64,000 nucleotides of DNA from Streptomyces sp. NBC_01476 (GTDB lineage: Bacteria > Actinomycetota > Actinomycetes > Streptomycetales > Streptomycetaceae). Below, piece by piece: positions 52,193 through 61,919 of this stretch (position 1 is its first letter; the number at the start of each line of letters is the position of its first letter). The stretch covers positions 8,325,001-8,389,000 of the forward strand of contig NZ_CP109446.1 in the NCBI RefSeq assembly GCF_036227265.1. The letters run 5' to 3'. The notes beneath the pieces were generated by a model, which made no database searches, was not told the origin of the DNA, and was given only the letters and a program-made list of their open reading frames with translations. Made by a program: the position numbers and the translations under genes.

Positions 52193-53836
52193 GTGACGCA
52201 AGAAGAGCAGGATTTCGCCGGAGCTGAGGTGGTGTCTGATGCGCGGCGGGTTGTGGGATATCTGGTGCGTCCCGAGTCCGACGAGTACATCGCGATCATG
52301 GATGTGCTTGAAGGATCGGTGACCGACCTGACGGCAGCTGAGGTGACGGCAGCGCTGTCGGCTGCGGGAGTTCGCCTGGATACGCGTGTGGTGGAGACGC
52401 GCCTGAACGCGCTCCACGCTCTGGGCGCGGTCTCGCCGCGTTCGGATCACAGCAACGCGCGCCGGTATGTGGAGATCCTGGCGCGGAACTGGCGCTACAC
52501 CGCCAGCCCCGCAGGCCGACACGTCCAGCGCTTCTACCGGCAGGTCCTGGCCGGGACGGCGACGGTGCGGGAGATCCCGATCGCGTCGCTGAACCGGATC
52601 GTCACCCACCTGGAATCCCTCGCCGCCTCACTGGGGGAGAGGGAGCCTGTCATCGGCGGCCTGGACCGTGCGTGCGTGGATGCGGTGGGTGCGGTGTTCA
52701 CCAGCCATGACGACCTGGATGCTGCCCTGGTCGGTGCTGAGGATGCGCTGATGGCGCTGGCCGACCGGTTCGACCTGGACGAGGAACGCACCGGGGACCT
52801 CAAGGGTTTGTTGGTCGACTATGCCACCCGTGTCGCGGCCGAACTCGACTCCGGTTCCGCCCGCGCCGCAGCGGCCCTGACGGTTCTCGTGCGGTGGTTC
52901 GGTCCGTTGTCCCAGGCGTCGGTGGATGCCTCCCAGGCCCGTGACCTCATCGCCGCCGGAGCGCTCACCGCCTCCCGCGGCGGCCGCACCGAGGACTGGG
53001 AGGGCCTGCGGGCGTGGTTCGACGTCCGTACCGGTCGGGCGGCACGGTTCTCGCTGCGCCTGGTGCGGACGTTGCCGAGCATGCACGCCAACCTGCGCCG
53101 GCTGCACTCGTCCGCGGGTACGGCCTCCAGCCGTACCCGCGCCTTGTCTCTGGCCCGGGCGGTGCTGACTCCCGAGGTGGGGGTGCAGATCTTCCAGGCC
53201 GCGGTGGGCGACCATGCCTGGCGCAAGCTCTACGGCCAGGCCGACGAGGACGAAGCCGGCCGCAACCCGTCCTGGCGTGGTGGCCCCCAGGTGCCGGTGC
53301 CGACGCTGCTGCGCACCACCGGCCGCTCCGGCCCGCGCGGGCGGGGCGGAGCTCCGCGCGATGACACGGCGGTCAGGGCCCGGGTCGCCGCAGCCCGGGC
53401 GCAGCGCCAGGCAGAGCACTCGGCAGCAGTGGCCGCGGTGCTGGCTGCGGTACCCGGCCAGCTGCTGGACGAGGCCGCAGCCCGGGTGGCACTGGCCGCC
53501 CTCATGGCTGCCGCCCGCGCAGGCGCAACGGGCCCGTCACGCACGGGAACCAGCGGGGGACTGGCCTGCACCCTGGTCCACACCGGCACCACCGCCGGCA
53601 CGATACAGGCCCCCACCTGGCGGGTCCTTGTGCCCGACCGCATTCCCCTGTTCCACCAGCCCGGCCGCCGCCCCTCCCGGACCGCCATGGAAGCGGTCGC
53701 CGGTGCCACCGCAACCGACGACCTGACAGTGCACGCCACGCTGCGGATCACCCCCCACCTGGGCTCGAGCCATCCGAATCACCCACGGAGTCATCAAGCA
53801 CCCGCTACCAGCCTGGCGCAGGAAGGCGCAGCATGA
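52193..53836 (+). CDS. DUF2397 (TIGR02677) protein, Wadjet-like component (JetA-type)
   Basis: A 547-residue protein: a winged-helix-like start (VTDLTAAEVTAALSAAGVRL, RLNALHALGAVSPRSDHS) and the body GVLRTG-like helices of the DUF2397/TIGR02677 family, with FYRQVLAGTATVREIPIASL and VLTPEVGVQIFQAAVGDHAW. In Wadjet systems this component acts with the SMC-like ATPase as the MukF/kleisin-like subunit (established for the system, family names from memory). The GTG at 52193 is preceded by GGAGGGGGA. Its stop overlaps the next start (ATGA). First of four overlapping genes. Confidence 0.85.
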   Translation: MTQEEQDFAGAEVVSDARRVVGYLVRPESDEYIAIMDVLEGSVTDLTAAEVTAALSAAGVRLDTRVVETRLNALHALGAVSPRSDHSNARRYVEILARNWRYTASPAGRHVQRFYRQVLAGTATVREIPIASLNRIVTHLESLAASLGEREPVIGGLDRACVDAVGAVFTSHDDLDAALVGAEDALMALADRFDLDEERTGDLKGLLVDYATRVAAELDSGSARAAAALTVLVRWFGPLSQASVDASQARDLIAAGALTASRGGRTEDWEGLRAWFDVRTGRAARFSLRLVRTLPSMHANLRRLHSSAGTASSRTRALSLARAVLTPEVGVQIFQAAVGDHAWRKLYGQADEDEAGRNPSWRGGPQVPVPTLLRTTGRSGPRGRGGAPRDDTAVRARVAAARAQRQAEHSAAVAAVLAAVPGQLLDEAAARVALAALMAAARAGATGPSRTGTSGGLACTLVHTGTTAGTIQAPTWRVLVPDRIPLFHQPGRRPSRTAMEAVAGATATDDLTVHATLRITPHLGSSHPNHPRSHQAPATSLAQEGAA

Positions 53837-55227
53837 ACCAGGAGACCCACCGGGAATCCGCCGAATCTGCCACCGACCCCGCGACGGGCTCGCCGGACAC
53901 GTCGCGGCGCCGCAGGGCCTGGAGGCCCGAGGCCGATACCGAAGCAGCATCGCTGCTGCGCCGTCTGGCGGCCACACCCTGGCTGGTCGGCGGCCGCGAC
54001 GACGAACTGATCGCCGCGGTGCGCCGCAACGAGAGTGCGCTGCGCTCCGCTGTCGCCCGGCTGGGGTGGGTCCTGGTCATCGAACGGAACCTGGTGCGGC
54101 TGCGCAAGAGCGCTCCGCCGCGCCCGACGGTGTGGGCGCGCCAGGGCCCGAGCCCGGCGGCCTGCTCCTGGTTCTTCCTGCTGGTTGCGGCAGCCGAGTC
54201 GATGCCGCCCCGGACCGGGCTCGGACAGTTGGTCACCGCCGCCCGCTCAGCGGCAGCCGAGGCCGGCCTGCCGCAGCGGGGCGACCTGGGCGAGCGGCGT
54301 GCGATCGTGGCCGCGCTGCGCATGCTCGACGAACGCGGAGTGGTGGAGCGTCTGGACGGAAACCTGGATGGATACCTCCACGATGAGCAGGCCCCGGTCC
54401 TGCTTGCTATCCACCACACCCGGCTGGCCCATGTGGTCGCCAACCCCGGCACTGTCGATCCCGCGACTGACCCCCACGGGTGGCTCGAGCAGGTGCAGCG
54501 GGAGCCGGACGCAGCCCGTCGGATGCGCCGTGCGCTGGTGGACGACACCTGCGTGCACACCGCGCTGCTGGACGATGCCGAAGCGCAGTGGCTGAGCCAG
54601 CGGGTCCGGGGCGACGACGGCGCCCCCTTGGCGACCGCCTTCGGGCTGAGCCTGGAGCGCCGCAGCGAAGGCGCGGCCTTCGTCGTGCCGGACGAGTCCT
54701 TCCGCCACTTCCGCGAGCTCGGCCCGATGCCTTTTCCCGTCCCCGGCACGATTGCGCACGCCGCGCTCCTCCTGATCGACCACGCCGCCGTCCACGGCGC
54801 CGCCGGTAACGGTCCCGGACCGGGATGGCGCGGCATGACGCATCAGGACGTGGTTGCCGCACTGATGCACTTCGCCGATAACAAAGCCTTAGGCAAGGGC
54901 GGTTGGGGCGCGGAGTACGTATCCGACCCGGCCCTGCTGGCGGAGCGGGTCGCAGACCTGCTGACCGGCACCAACCTGGTCCACCTCGTCCATGCCGACC
55001 ATCCCGTCGACGACGCGGCCGGCCCGCTGTGGTGGTTCGCTCCCGCCACCGGCCGTTGGGCAGAGGAAGGCAGCGCTGCCCCCAAAACCACCCGCCCCCG
55101 CTCTCCGGCAGTGCCGGCGGCCCAACGCCTCCCGGGCACGGGCGGGCCAGCCACACCCGCTCGCCAGAACCCGGACTTGTTCGGCACCTTCGCGACCGAT
55201 CAGCACAAAGACAAGGAACTGCGGTGA
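53833..55227 (+). CDS. DUF2398 (TIGR02678) protein, Wadjet-like component (JetB-type)
   Basis: A 464-residue protein: after a disordered N-terminus come EAASLLRRLAATPWLVGGRD, LGWVLVIERNLVRLRKSAP, LGERRAIVAALRMLDERGVV and GTNLVHLVHADHP, the pattern of winged helices in DUF2398/TIGR02678, a MukE/kleisin-binding type subunit of Wadjet complexes. The start overlaps the previous stop (ATGA) and its stop overlaps the ATPase start (GTGA), implying coupled translation and defined stoichiometry. Confidence 0.85.
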   Translation: MNQETHRESAESATDPATGSPDTSRRRRAWRPEADTEAASLLRRLAATPWLVGGRDDELIAAVRRNESALRSAVARLGWVLVIERNLVRLRKSAPPRPTVWARQGPSPAACSWFFLLVAAAESMPPRTGLGQLVTAARSAAAEAGLPQRGDLGERRAIVAALRMLDERGVVERLDGNLDGYLHDEQAPVLLAIHHTRLAHVVANPGTVDPATDPHGWLEQVQREPDAARRMRRALVDDTCVHTALLDDAEAQWLSQRVRGDDGAPLATAFGLSLERRSEGAAFVVPDESFRHFRELGPMPFPVPGTIAHAALLLIDHAAVHGAAGNGPGPGWRGMTHQDVVAALMHFADNKALGKGGWGAEYVSDPALLAERVADLLTGTNLVHLVHADHPVDDAAGPLWWFAPATGRWAEEGSAAPKTTRPRSPAVPAAQRLPGTGGPATPARQNPDLFGTFATDQHKDKELR

Positions 55228-58200
55228 GCGACATCCTCGACCTGGACTTCAGCACCCAGACTCCACTTGCGCCGTCCGGCAAGGCCAGCCGGTTCGGAGG
55301 CCGCTGGCGCCTGATCGGCGCCGGACTGTCGAACGTATGGCGTTATGGAGACCTGGACCTTCCCGCCACCTCGGGCCGGCTGCTGCTGCGGGGGCCCAAC
55401 GGCACCGGCAAGACCACCGCCCTGGAGGCGCTCTGGCCCTACCTGCTGGACCTGAACGCAGCCAAACTCGCCGCCGGGAAGGCGCGCCCCACCACGTTGA
55501 AGCTCCTCATGAGCGAAGGCGCTCCCGCCAAAGGCCGCCGATACGGTTATCTGTGGCTGAGTTTTGCCGCGCCTGACACAGAGCCGATAGCGGGGACGGC
55601 GCCGGATGGATCGGTGGTGAGTTTCGGGGTCCGGCTCCAGTACTCGCCCAGTGCCTCGCCGTCCGTCACGGTGATCCCCTTCACTGTGCCCGGCCGCCCG
55701 CTGTACGAGGTGGCGCTGCGCGCACCTGGCGGCGGGGCGTGGGAGCACGACGACTTCTGCGCCCGCATCCAGGAAGCGGGCGGACAGGTCTTCGAAGACC
55801 CCGACACCTACGTCGAACACCTGGCCGCCCGGATCTGGTCCACCACCGCCGAGGAGGTACGTGAACTCGCCTCGCGACTGCGGGAGGTCCGCAATCCCTC
55901 TCTGCTGGGGGACGTGTCACCGGCCGCGGCCGCCGCGGCGCTGCGGCAGTCCCTCCCGGGAGTCGCCGGCGACGTCCTGACCGCTACCGCGGACGCTTTG
56001 GCTGAGTCCCACACCACCCGGGAGGCTTTCGAACGCGACGGGCATGCCGCAGACGTGCTGGGCGAGTTCTCCCGGGTGTGGACCGGGCATGTCGTCGACA
56101 TCACCCGCGCCGCACACCATGCTGCAAACGAGGCCGCAGCCGACGTGGATACCGGCCGTCAGCAGGTGAGGAAGGCCGAGAGCTACCTGTCCCAGGCCAG
56201 AAACGGCGTCCAGGATGCGGATGCTGAGGTCAGGCAGCTGGGCGCCGACTACCGCGCTGCGATGGCCGAGGCCCATGCCATCGAGACCTCTGATGCCTAT
56301 AAGGCGCATGGCCGCGTCACTGATCTGCGTAAACGCCTGACAGCCGAGCAGACCACCGCAGCTGGCGCCTTCAGTACGCTCGAGATCGCGGCAGAGCAGG
56401 CCCGGGACACTACCGTCTCGGCCGGAGAAGCGCTGGACGAGGTCGTCGACGTCGCTGCCGAGCTTGCCCAGGTTGCCGTGTCCATGGGCGGCCTGCCGGC
56501 CGCGCTCGACACTTTGCTCGCCCACCGTCCCCGGGCCCGCAGCACACGCCACGTCGCCGACCGCACCGTTGATCCGGGGCCCGGTCTGACGCTCACCCAC
56601 GACCGGACCGGCCTGCTCAACCTCGCTGCAGCCTGGATCGCCTCGGCGCAGGCGTACCGTGGGACCGCCGACAAAGCCGCCCTCGTCCAGAAAGACCACA
56701 CCGCGGTCGCCGAAGCCGCTCGGACCGCCAGGACGGCAGAAGGCCATGCCTCCCGGGCTGAGAGCGATCATGACAAAGCCGCCCAGGCGGCGGCCCGCGC
56801 CGGCAGCAACGCCCGCGGAGTCGCCCGCGACACTCTTGCTGCTGCTGCCCGGTGGGCACCAGGCCACCCTGATCTACGGGGCCTGCACGACCCCGATCTC
56901 CTGTCGCTGGACGAGTACCCGGTCTGGGAGGCCTCCGACATCGACGCCCTCGCCGGTGCAGAACCGGCCGCCGTGCGTGACCGGCTCAACTCGTGGGCGC
57001 TCCAGGCCCTGCACGCTGGTGAAGCACTCGCCGCTCAGCACGAGAATGCCGCCCGCAACCACCAGGCCACTGCGGCACAACTCGACGACGAAGCCGCCGG
57101 GCACCGCGCCCAGGCCCGCGATCTGCGCGGGGGACAGCTTCTGCCGCTGCCGCGCCCCCAGTGGGCCGGGCCGGGTGATGACGACGCTGCGCTCGGATCG
57201 CTGCTGGAATGGCGTTCCGGCGTGGCGCAGGACCAGCGGGCGCTGCTGGAGTTCGCGCTCGCCTGTGCCGGTGTCCTGAGCGCCCATCTGCATACCGGCG
57301 GCGCCACCACCAGCGCTTGGCACATCAGCCCCGTCGGCTCGCCGGCAGAGCACAACCTGAGCGCGGTGCTGGACGTCGACCCCGACCACCCCCGGGCCGA
57401 CCTCGCCCGCACCGTCCTGGCCCGTATCGCGCTGAGCGACACCGCGACCAGCCCCCGCCACGATGCCGCTCTGGTCATTGGCTGCGACGGCACCTTCGCA
57501 GCCGGCCCGCTGACCGCCAATCCTGCAGCTGCCCTGACCCCAGCGGGGGCCGTCCCGCCTGCCGCCTCGCACATCGGAGCCCGCGCCCGCCTGGCCCGGG
57601 CTCGGGCCATGGCCGATGAGCTCGACGAGGCCGCGGCGACACTCCAGGAGCAGGCCGCCGGCGAGCGCACTGGGGCCGCGGACCGCCGCCGGAGCCGCGA
57701 CGCCGTCCGCAGCGCAGCACGGTCCTTCCCCCCGCGGGACGCCCTGGTCGATGCGGAGGCCGAGCGCGCCCGAACCGCGAAGGCAGCGCACCGGCTCGAA
57801 GACGCCGCACGGATCCTTCGCGGCCAAGCAGACGCCGCCGCGGCAGAGCACACTCGCCTGCACGCCGACTGGATCGCGCGTGCCCGCGACCTCGGCCTGC
57901 CCACCACCCTCGACGAGCTGACCGAACTGATCGAATCGAGCCGGACACGCGCCGAGAAACTGGAGTCGTGCGCCAAGCAGCTCACCGGCCGGCTTTTGAT
58001 CACACTGGACCGCGTGCTGCGTTCGCTTCCGGACGAGAGCGCACTGACCGCCCGGCTGGCGGAACTTGAGCAGGCCGCGCAGAGCGCACACGACACCGCA
58101 CTGGAGACCGGGGCCGAACTGGCCGAGGCCGAGTTCGCCGGGGACGTGGACGACGCGTCCCGGCGGTTCGAAGCCGCCAAGACCCGAGCCGGAAAGCTCT

Positions 58201-59468
58201 CCTCCGAACTCGAAATCGCCCGCCGGGAAGCAACGGACGCCGAAAAGCTGCTCAGCACCCGCGAGAGCGAACTGGACACCGCCCGCAACCGCCTCGATGC
58301 GGCACGTCCCCGGCAGGAATCCACACACACCCACCTGGCACGGCTCCTGGCATGGGAGCCCATCGGCCGGGCACTGGACGCCGACGCCTTCCTCTCTGCC
58401 CGCGGCATCCTCACCACAGACGGTCTGGGCACCGGACCGCAACTCCTCGATCGCGCCGCCGAACTCCTCGCCCGCCGTCCCACCGCCTCCAAGAAGACCC
58501 TGGGCGAGCACTACGACGACGTCCGCGCCGAACTCGCCCAGACCTGGACCATCGCCCGCAGCGACCCGCCGGCCGGCCTCGACGAACTCGAGACCTTCGT
58601 CCTCACCCACACCGAGACCCAGTACGACCCGCCCCACGCCGCGGCCCGCGCACAAGCCCTTGCCACCAGAGCCAAGAACGCGCTGGCCGCGGCCGAAGAA
58701 GCCGCCCTGCGCGACTTCGTCATCGGCCGCCTGCCCTCCGCCATCGGCACCGCCTGGGCGGCCCTGACGGCATGGAAGAGAACGGTCAACACGAACATGC
58801 GCGCAGCACGAGCCTCTTCCGGCGTCGGAATCCAGGTCCAGATCGAACTGCGCGACGACCTCGACCCCGCCACCCGCACCGTGTACGAACTGTGCTGCAA
58901 GGTGGGCGATGCGCTGCGCACCGACGAACAGAAGGCCCAGGTCGGAGAGGCACTGCAGGCCCTGCTGGCCGCCGCGGACGGCTCCACCATGACCGAACGC
59001 CTCACCGCCGCGGTCGACATCCGCGACTGGGTCGACGTCCACTATCTCGTCGAACGCCCCGGACCCGACGGGGAGCCCGCCACCCGCCGCTGGGGTTCCC
59101 GTACCGGTCTGTCCGGCGGTGAGCGGCGCCTTGTCGTCCTGGCGCCGATGCTCGCCGCGATCGCCGCCAACTACGACCGCCTCACCCCGACGGGCCTGCG
59201 CCTGGTCCCCCTCGACGAAGTCCCGGCCGAGGTCGACGAACGCGGCCGCGAGGGCCTGGCCCGCTACCTGGCAGAACTCGATGTCGACCTGCTGTGCACC
59301 TCCTACCTGTGGGACGGCGCACCGGGAGCATGGGACGGCATCGATGCACACGACCTCGAAGCGGGCGAGGACGGGACCGTCGTCGCCTTCCCCATGCTGG
59401 TCCGAGGACTGCAACCCCTGCCCGGCGACGAGGCCGACCCGGCCTTGGACGATGAGGGGCCGGCATGA
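55224..59468 (+). CDS. SMC-like ATPase (TIGR02680), Wadjet-like component (JetC-type)
   Basis: A 1,414-residue protein: Walker A LLLRGPNGTGKTTALEALWP (about 50-69) near the N-terminus, a long coiled coil (about 280-1200) rich in Ala, Glu and Arg, the ABC signature SGGERRLVVLAPML at about 1,297 and Walker B LRLVPLDEVPAEVDE near 1,328. This is the TIGR02680 SbcC/SMC-like ATPase. In Wadjet, such ATPases are thought to extrude loops and find small circular DNA. The GTG at 55224 overlaps the upstream stop; the downstream gene starts at its stop (ATGA). Confidence 0.92.
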   Translation: MSDILDLDFSTQTPLAPSGKASRFGGRWRLIGAGLSNVWRYGDLDLPATSGRLLLRGPNGTGKTTALEALWPYLLDLNAAKLAAGKARPTTLKLLMSEGAPAKGRRYGYLWLSFAAPDTEPIAGTAPDGSVVSFGVRLQYSPSASPSVTVIPFTVPGRPLYEVALRAPGGGAWEHDDFCARIQEAGGQVFEDPDTYVEHLAARIWSTTAEEVRELASRLREVRNPSLLGDVSPAAAAAALRQSLPGVAGDVLTATADALAESHTTREAFERDGHAADVLGEFSRVWTGHVVDITRAAHHAANEAAADVDTGRQQVRKAESYLSQARNGVQDADAEVRQLGADYRAAMAEAHAIETSDAYKAHGRVTDLRKRLTAEQTTAAGAFSTLEIAAEQARDTTVSAGEALDEVVDVAAELAQVAVSMGGLPAALDTLLAHRPRARSTRHVADRTVDPGPGLTLTHDRTGLLNLAAAWIASAQAYRGTADKAALVQKDHTAVAEAARTARTAEGHASRAESDHDKAAQAAARAGSNARGVARDTLAAAARWAPGHPDLRGLHDPDLLSLDEYPVWEASDIDALAGAEPAAVRDRLNSWALQALHAGEALAAQHENAARNHQATAAQLDDEAAGHRAQARDLRGGQLLPLPRPQWAGPGDDDAALGSLLEWRSGVAQDQRALLEFALACAGVLSAHLHTGGATTSAWHISPVGSPAEHNLSAVLDVDPDHPRADLARTVLARIALSDTATSPRHDAALVIGCDGTFAAGPLTANPAAALTPAGAVPPAASHIGARARLARARAMADELDEAAATLQEQAAGERTGAADRRRSRDAVRSAARSFPPRDALVDAEAERARTAKAAHRLEDAARILRGQADAAAAEHTRLHADWIARARDLGLPTTLDELTELIESSRTRAEKLESCAKQLTGRLLITLDRVLRSLPDESALTARLAELEQAAQSAHDTALETGAELAEAEFAGDVDDASRRFEAAKTRAGKLSSELEIARREATDAEKLLSTRESELDTARNRLDAARPRQESTHTHLARLLAWEPIGRALDADAFLSARGILTTDGLGTGPQLLDRAAELLARRPTASKKTLGEHYDDVRAELAQTWTIARSDPPAGLDELETFVLTHTETQYDPPHAAARAQALATRAKNALAAAEEAALRDFVIGRLPSAIGTAWAALTAWKRTVNTNMRAARASSGVGIQVQIELRDDLDPATRTVYELCCKVGDALRTDEQKAQVGEALQALLAAADGSTMTERLTAAVDIRDWVDVHYLVERPGPDGEPATRRWGSRTGLSGGERRLVVLAPMLAAIAANYDRLTPTGLRLVPLDEVPAEVDERGREGLARYLAELDVDLLCTSYLWDGAPGAWDGIDAHDLEAGEDGTVVAFPMLVRGLQPLPGDEADPALDDEGPA

Positions 59469-60751
59469 CCTGCCCGCTGTGCGCTGGCGCCTGCGCAGGC
59501 GCCGACCTCGGCCCCCTGCTGAACCCGGACCTCACCTGGCTGTGGAGCGAACTCGCGGCAGTCGCCGATCGGCGTGGCGACCCACTTCTCACCGAGGGAC
59601 CCGCAGTCACCGTGACGATTCCCGCCCCACCTGCCCAGCGCGCCGCAGCAGCCGGCCTGATCAACGGACGACCGCTTGTTCCCGGTCAGCGTCGCCGTAT
59701 CGACCTGGGCGAACTGACCGCCGTGCTCGCCGTCCGGGGCCCGGCCCTGACCCCGGGTGCAGTCGCCGCCCACGCCAGCGGCCGGCGCCTGGCGGCCAAA
59801 GCCCGCGCCCGCGCCGCCCAGGAGCGCGCCGTCGAACAACTCCGTACGCAGCTCCAAACCGGCGCCGCAGGCCTCCCGAAGCATGTACGCGCGCTCGTGG
59901 CCCCGGAGACTGTCTTCGACCGGCTGCGGAGCACCGGCTGGATCGCCCGCATTCTCAACACATCAGACCCCTCCGTGCTGCTCGGTGCGGCGCTGCAGGT
60001 GGTCGGGCGGCTGCCGGAACCCGGCGCCCGCATCGACCGCCGCGTCCTGGTCCCCGGAGACCCCCACGCGCTCGACACGGGAACGCTGCCCGCCCTGGTG
60101 CTTGCTCTGACCGGCAACTCCGCCACCGCCCCCCGCTCGGGCTGGGCGCACCTCGGAGTGGACTGCGACGACCTGCTCGGCGGCCTCATCATCACCGGAG
60201 TAACCCCCCACAACTGGCAGATCCCGCCCGGCGCCACCTTCACCCTGCCACCAAGAGAACTGCCCCGGATCGTGTGGACGCCCCCTCCGACCGCGGGCGC
60301 CTGGGTGTTCGTCACCGAGAACCCGTCGGTCCTCGCCGCGGCCAGCACGCAGGCTCTCGCCGCTGACGCCGCCACCACCCCGCGGGTGGTATGCACGGCC
60401 GGCACACCCTCACACGTGGAGTGCGCGGCCGTCGGCGCGCTGTCCGACGCGGGCTGGAACGTCGCGGTACGAGCCGACTTCGACCCCGCCGGACTGGCAC
60501 ACATGCGCGCCCTGCTCGCTGCCGCACCCGCAGCCCTCCCGTGGCGGATGAGCGCCGCCGATTACCTCGCCGTCGCCACCGAGGCCACCCTCGACCTGCA
60601 CCTGGACGAAGCCGACGCGCCCTGGGACCCACACCTGGCAGCGGCCATGAACGCGCGCCGCGCACACGCCTACGAGGAGGATCTCCTGCCGATCCTGCTC
60701 GCAGACATCGCAGCGGGCACACCGGATACTCCGCCCACGGTACTGGCCTGA
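59465..60751 (+). CDS. DUF2399 (TIGR02679) TOPRIM nuclease, Wadjet-like component (JetD-type)
   Basis: A 428-residue protein: an N-terminal CPLCAGAC motif, then a DUF2399 TOPRIM domain with WVFVTENPSVLAAA (Glu, about 281-293) and VRADFDPAGLAHMRAL (DxD, about 335-350). This is the Topo-VI/Spo11-like TOPRIM subunit, the nuclease that cuts circular DNA in Wadjet systems. The set has DUF2397, DUF2398, TIGR02680 and DUF2399 all in order, so the system looks complete. The type number is left open; it is not the DUF3375/DUF4194 variety. Confidence 0.9.
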   Translation: MTCPLCAGACAGADLGPLLNPDLTWLWSELAAVADRRGDPLLTEGPAVTVTIPAPPAQRAAAAGLINGRPLVPGQRRRIDLGELTAVLAVRGPALTPGAVAAHASGRRLAAKARARAAQERAVEQLRTQLQTGAAGLPKHVRALVAPETVFDRLRSTGWIARILNTSDPSVLLGAALQVVGRLPEPGARIDRRVLVPGDPHALDTGTLPALVLALTGNSATAPRSGWAHLGVDCDDLLGGLIITGVTPHNWQIPPGATFTLPPRELPRIVWTPPPTAGAWVFVTENPSVLAAASTQALAADAATTPRVVCTAGTPSHVECAAVGALSDAGWNVAVRADFDPAGLAHMRALLAAAPAALPWRMSAADYLAVATEATLDLHLDEADAPWDPHLAAAMNARRAHAYEEDLLPILLADIAAGTPDTPPTVLA

Positions 60752-60838
60752 AATACGCCCCGACTTCCCGCACGCGGTGCATCTGGCCATATCCGACCCA
60801 ACGCATCGCATCCTCCCCTGCCACGACAGGAGCCTTCC

Positions 60839-61756
60839 GTGAGCCTCACCTCCATGATCGACGACAAGAACTCCCCCTTACGCCGCTTCCTGACCGGGCA
60901 ATTGCCCGACGCCGCGGCTGTCAGGGCGGCCTATCGCGCCACCCACCGAAGTAGCGCCCCCGCGCTCCTTCCCGTAGCGGGTGACGCCGTCAGGCCCGCA
61001 TGGCACACGCTCGGTGCTGCCATCGACCACCGCCTGCGACTCGCCCTGCGCGCCACCGTGGCGCGCGACCGCTCGATCGGCCAGGGCATCCGTATCGCCA
61101 GCACCTACGCACCTGCTCTGCATCACGTCGGCAGCGCGCTGCTGGACGACTTGGAGAAACTGGCCGTCACCCACGGCCTCGACGACCGGAGCCGCCCCGT
61201 CAGCCGTTCGTCCGCGGTCGAGGACCGCCTGGCCCGGCTCTGCTACGCCGCGGCCTGGTTCGAGGAGGTCTTCCGCACCGGACGCGTCTGGCCCACCACT
61301 CCGCTGGGGGGCGCACACCCCGCCTTCACCCTGGACGAGCTCCTGGCCGCAGTGCCCGCATACGCCGCGGCCGACATCACCGCCGTGACCGGCCGCGCCA
61401 ACGAGGGCCTGGCCGGCATCCGGGAGACCACCGCCCCCCACGAGGTGACCCTCGCACCGACCTTCGCCGGAAGTCGCGGCGTCGGCGGAGCCGACGCCGA
61501 CTGGATCGCAGGACGCCTCCTGGTGGACGTCAAAGCCACCAAGGACCCTGACAAGCTTCCCGCCCAGGACATTTACCAGCTCGCCGGCTACGTCCTGCTG
61601 GACTATCCCGACACGCACCGCCTCGACCGCGTCGGCTGGTACCACGCACGGACCGGCTCACTGTCCGTCTGGGGCATCGGCGACTTCTTCGCGCTGCTCG
61701 GCGCCCGCGAGCCACTCCAGAGCCTGCGCAACCGCACCGCGGCACTGCTGAGCTGA
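60839..61756 (+). CDS. PD-(D/E)XK-like nuclease, possible fifth Wadjet-operon gene
   Basis: A 305-residue protein. Near residue 215 it reads GGADADWIAGRLLVDVKATK, with an acidic residue in DADW followed by the DVK triplet, the PD-(D/E)XK pattern, and then PAQDIYQLAGYVLLDYPD, as in nucleases whose next helix contacts metal. The first 200 residues are helical. GTG start after AGGAGCC. It is on the same strand 87 bp after the DUF2399 gene, so it probably belongs to the operon though not overlapped like the rest. It is not one of the described Wadjet subunits as I know them. Confidence 0.6.
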   Translation: MSLTSMIDDKNSPLRRFLTGQLPDAAAVRAAYRATHRSSAPALLPVAGDAVRPAWHTLGAAIDHRLRLALRATVARDRSIGQGIRIASTYAPALHHVGSALLDDLEKLAVTHGLDDRSRPVSRSSAVEDRLARLCYAAAWFEEVFRTGRVWPTTPLGGAHPAFTLDELLAAVPAYAAADITAVTGRANEGLAGIRETTAPHEVTLAPTFAGSRGVGGADADWIAGRLLVDVKATKDPDKLPAQDIYQLAGYVLLDYPDTHRLDRVGWYHARTGSLSVWGIGDFFALLGAREPLQSLRNRTAALLS

Positions 61757-61919
61757 CCAGGAAATCCGGGCGCCCCCCGTGTGGCACCAGGCGCTGCGCT
61801 CATGCGTGCCCCGTCGCGGTGGGCCACAAGACCGGCCGGAACGGAGACCGCCCGCGCCCGGAGCACATGCCGTCCGGCGGTGCCGCATCCGGCTGCCGCA
61901 AGACGGCAGTTCCCGTCCG

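Noticed and set aside
56874..59414. An 846-codon minus-strand frame opposite the SMC-like ATPase
   Set aside because: Composition and lack of motifs show it is a shadow of the ATPase gene.
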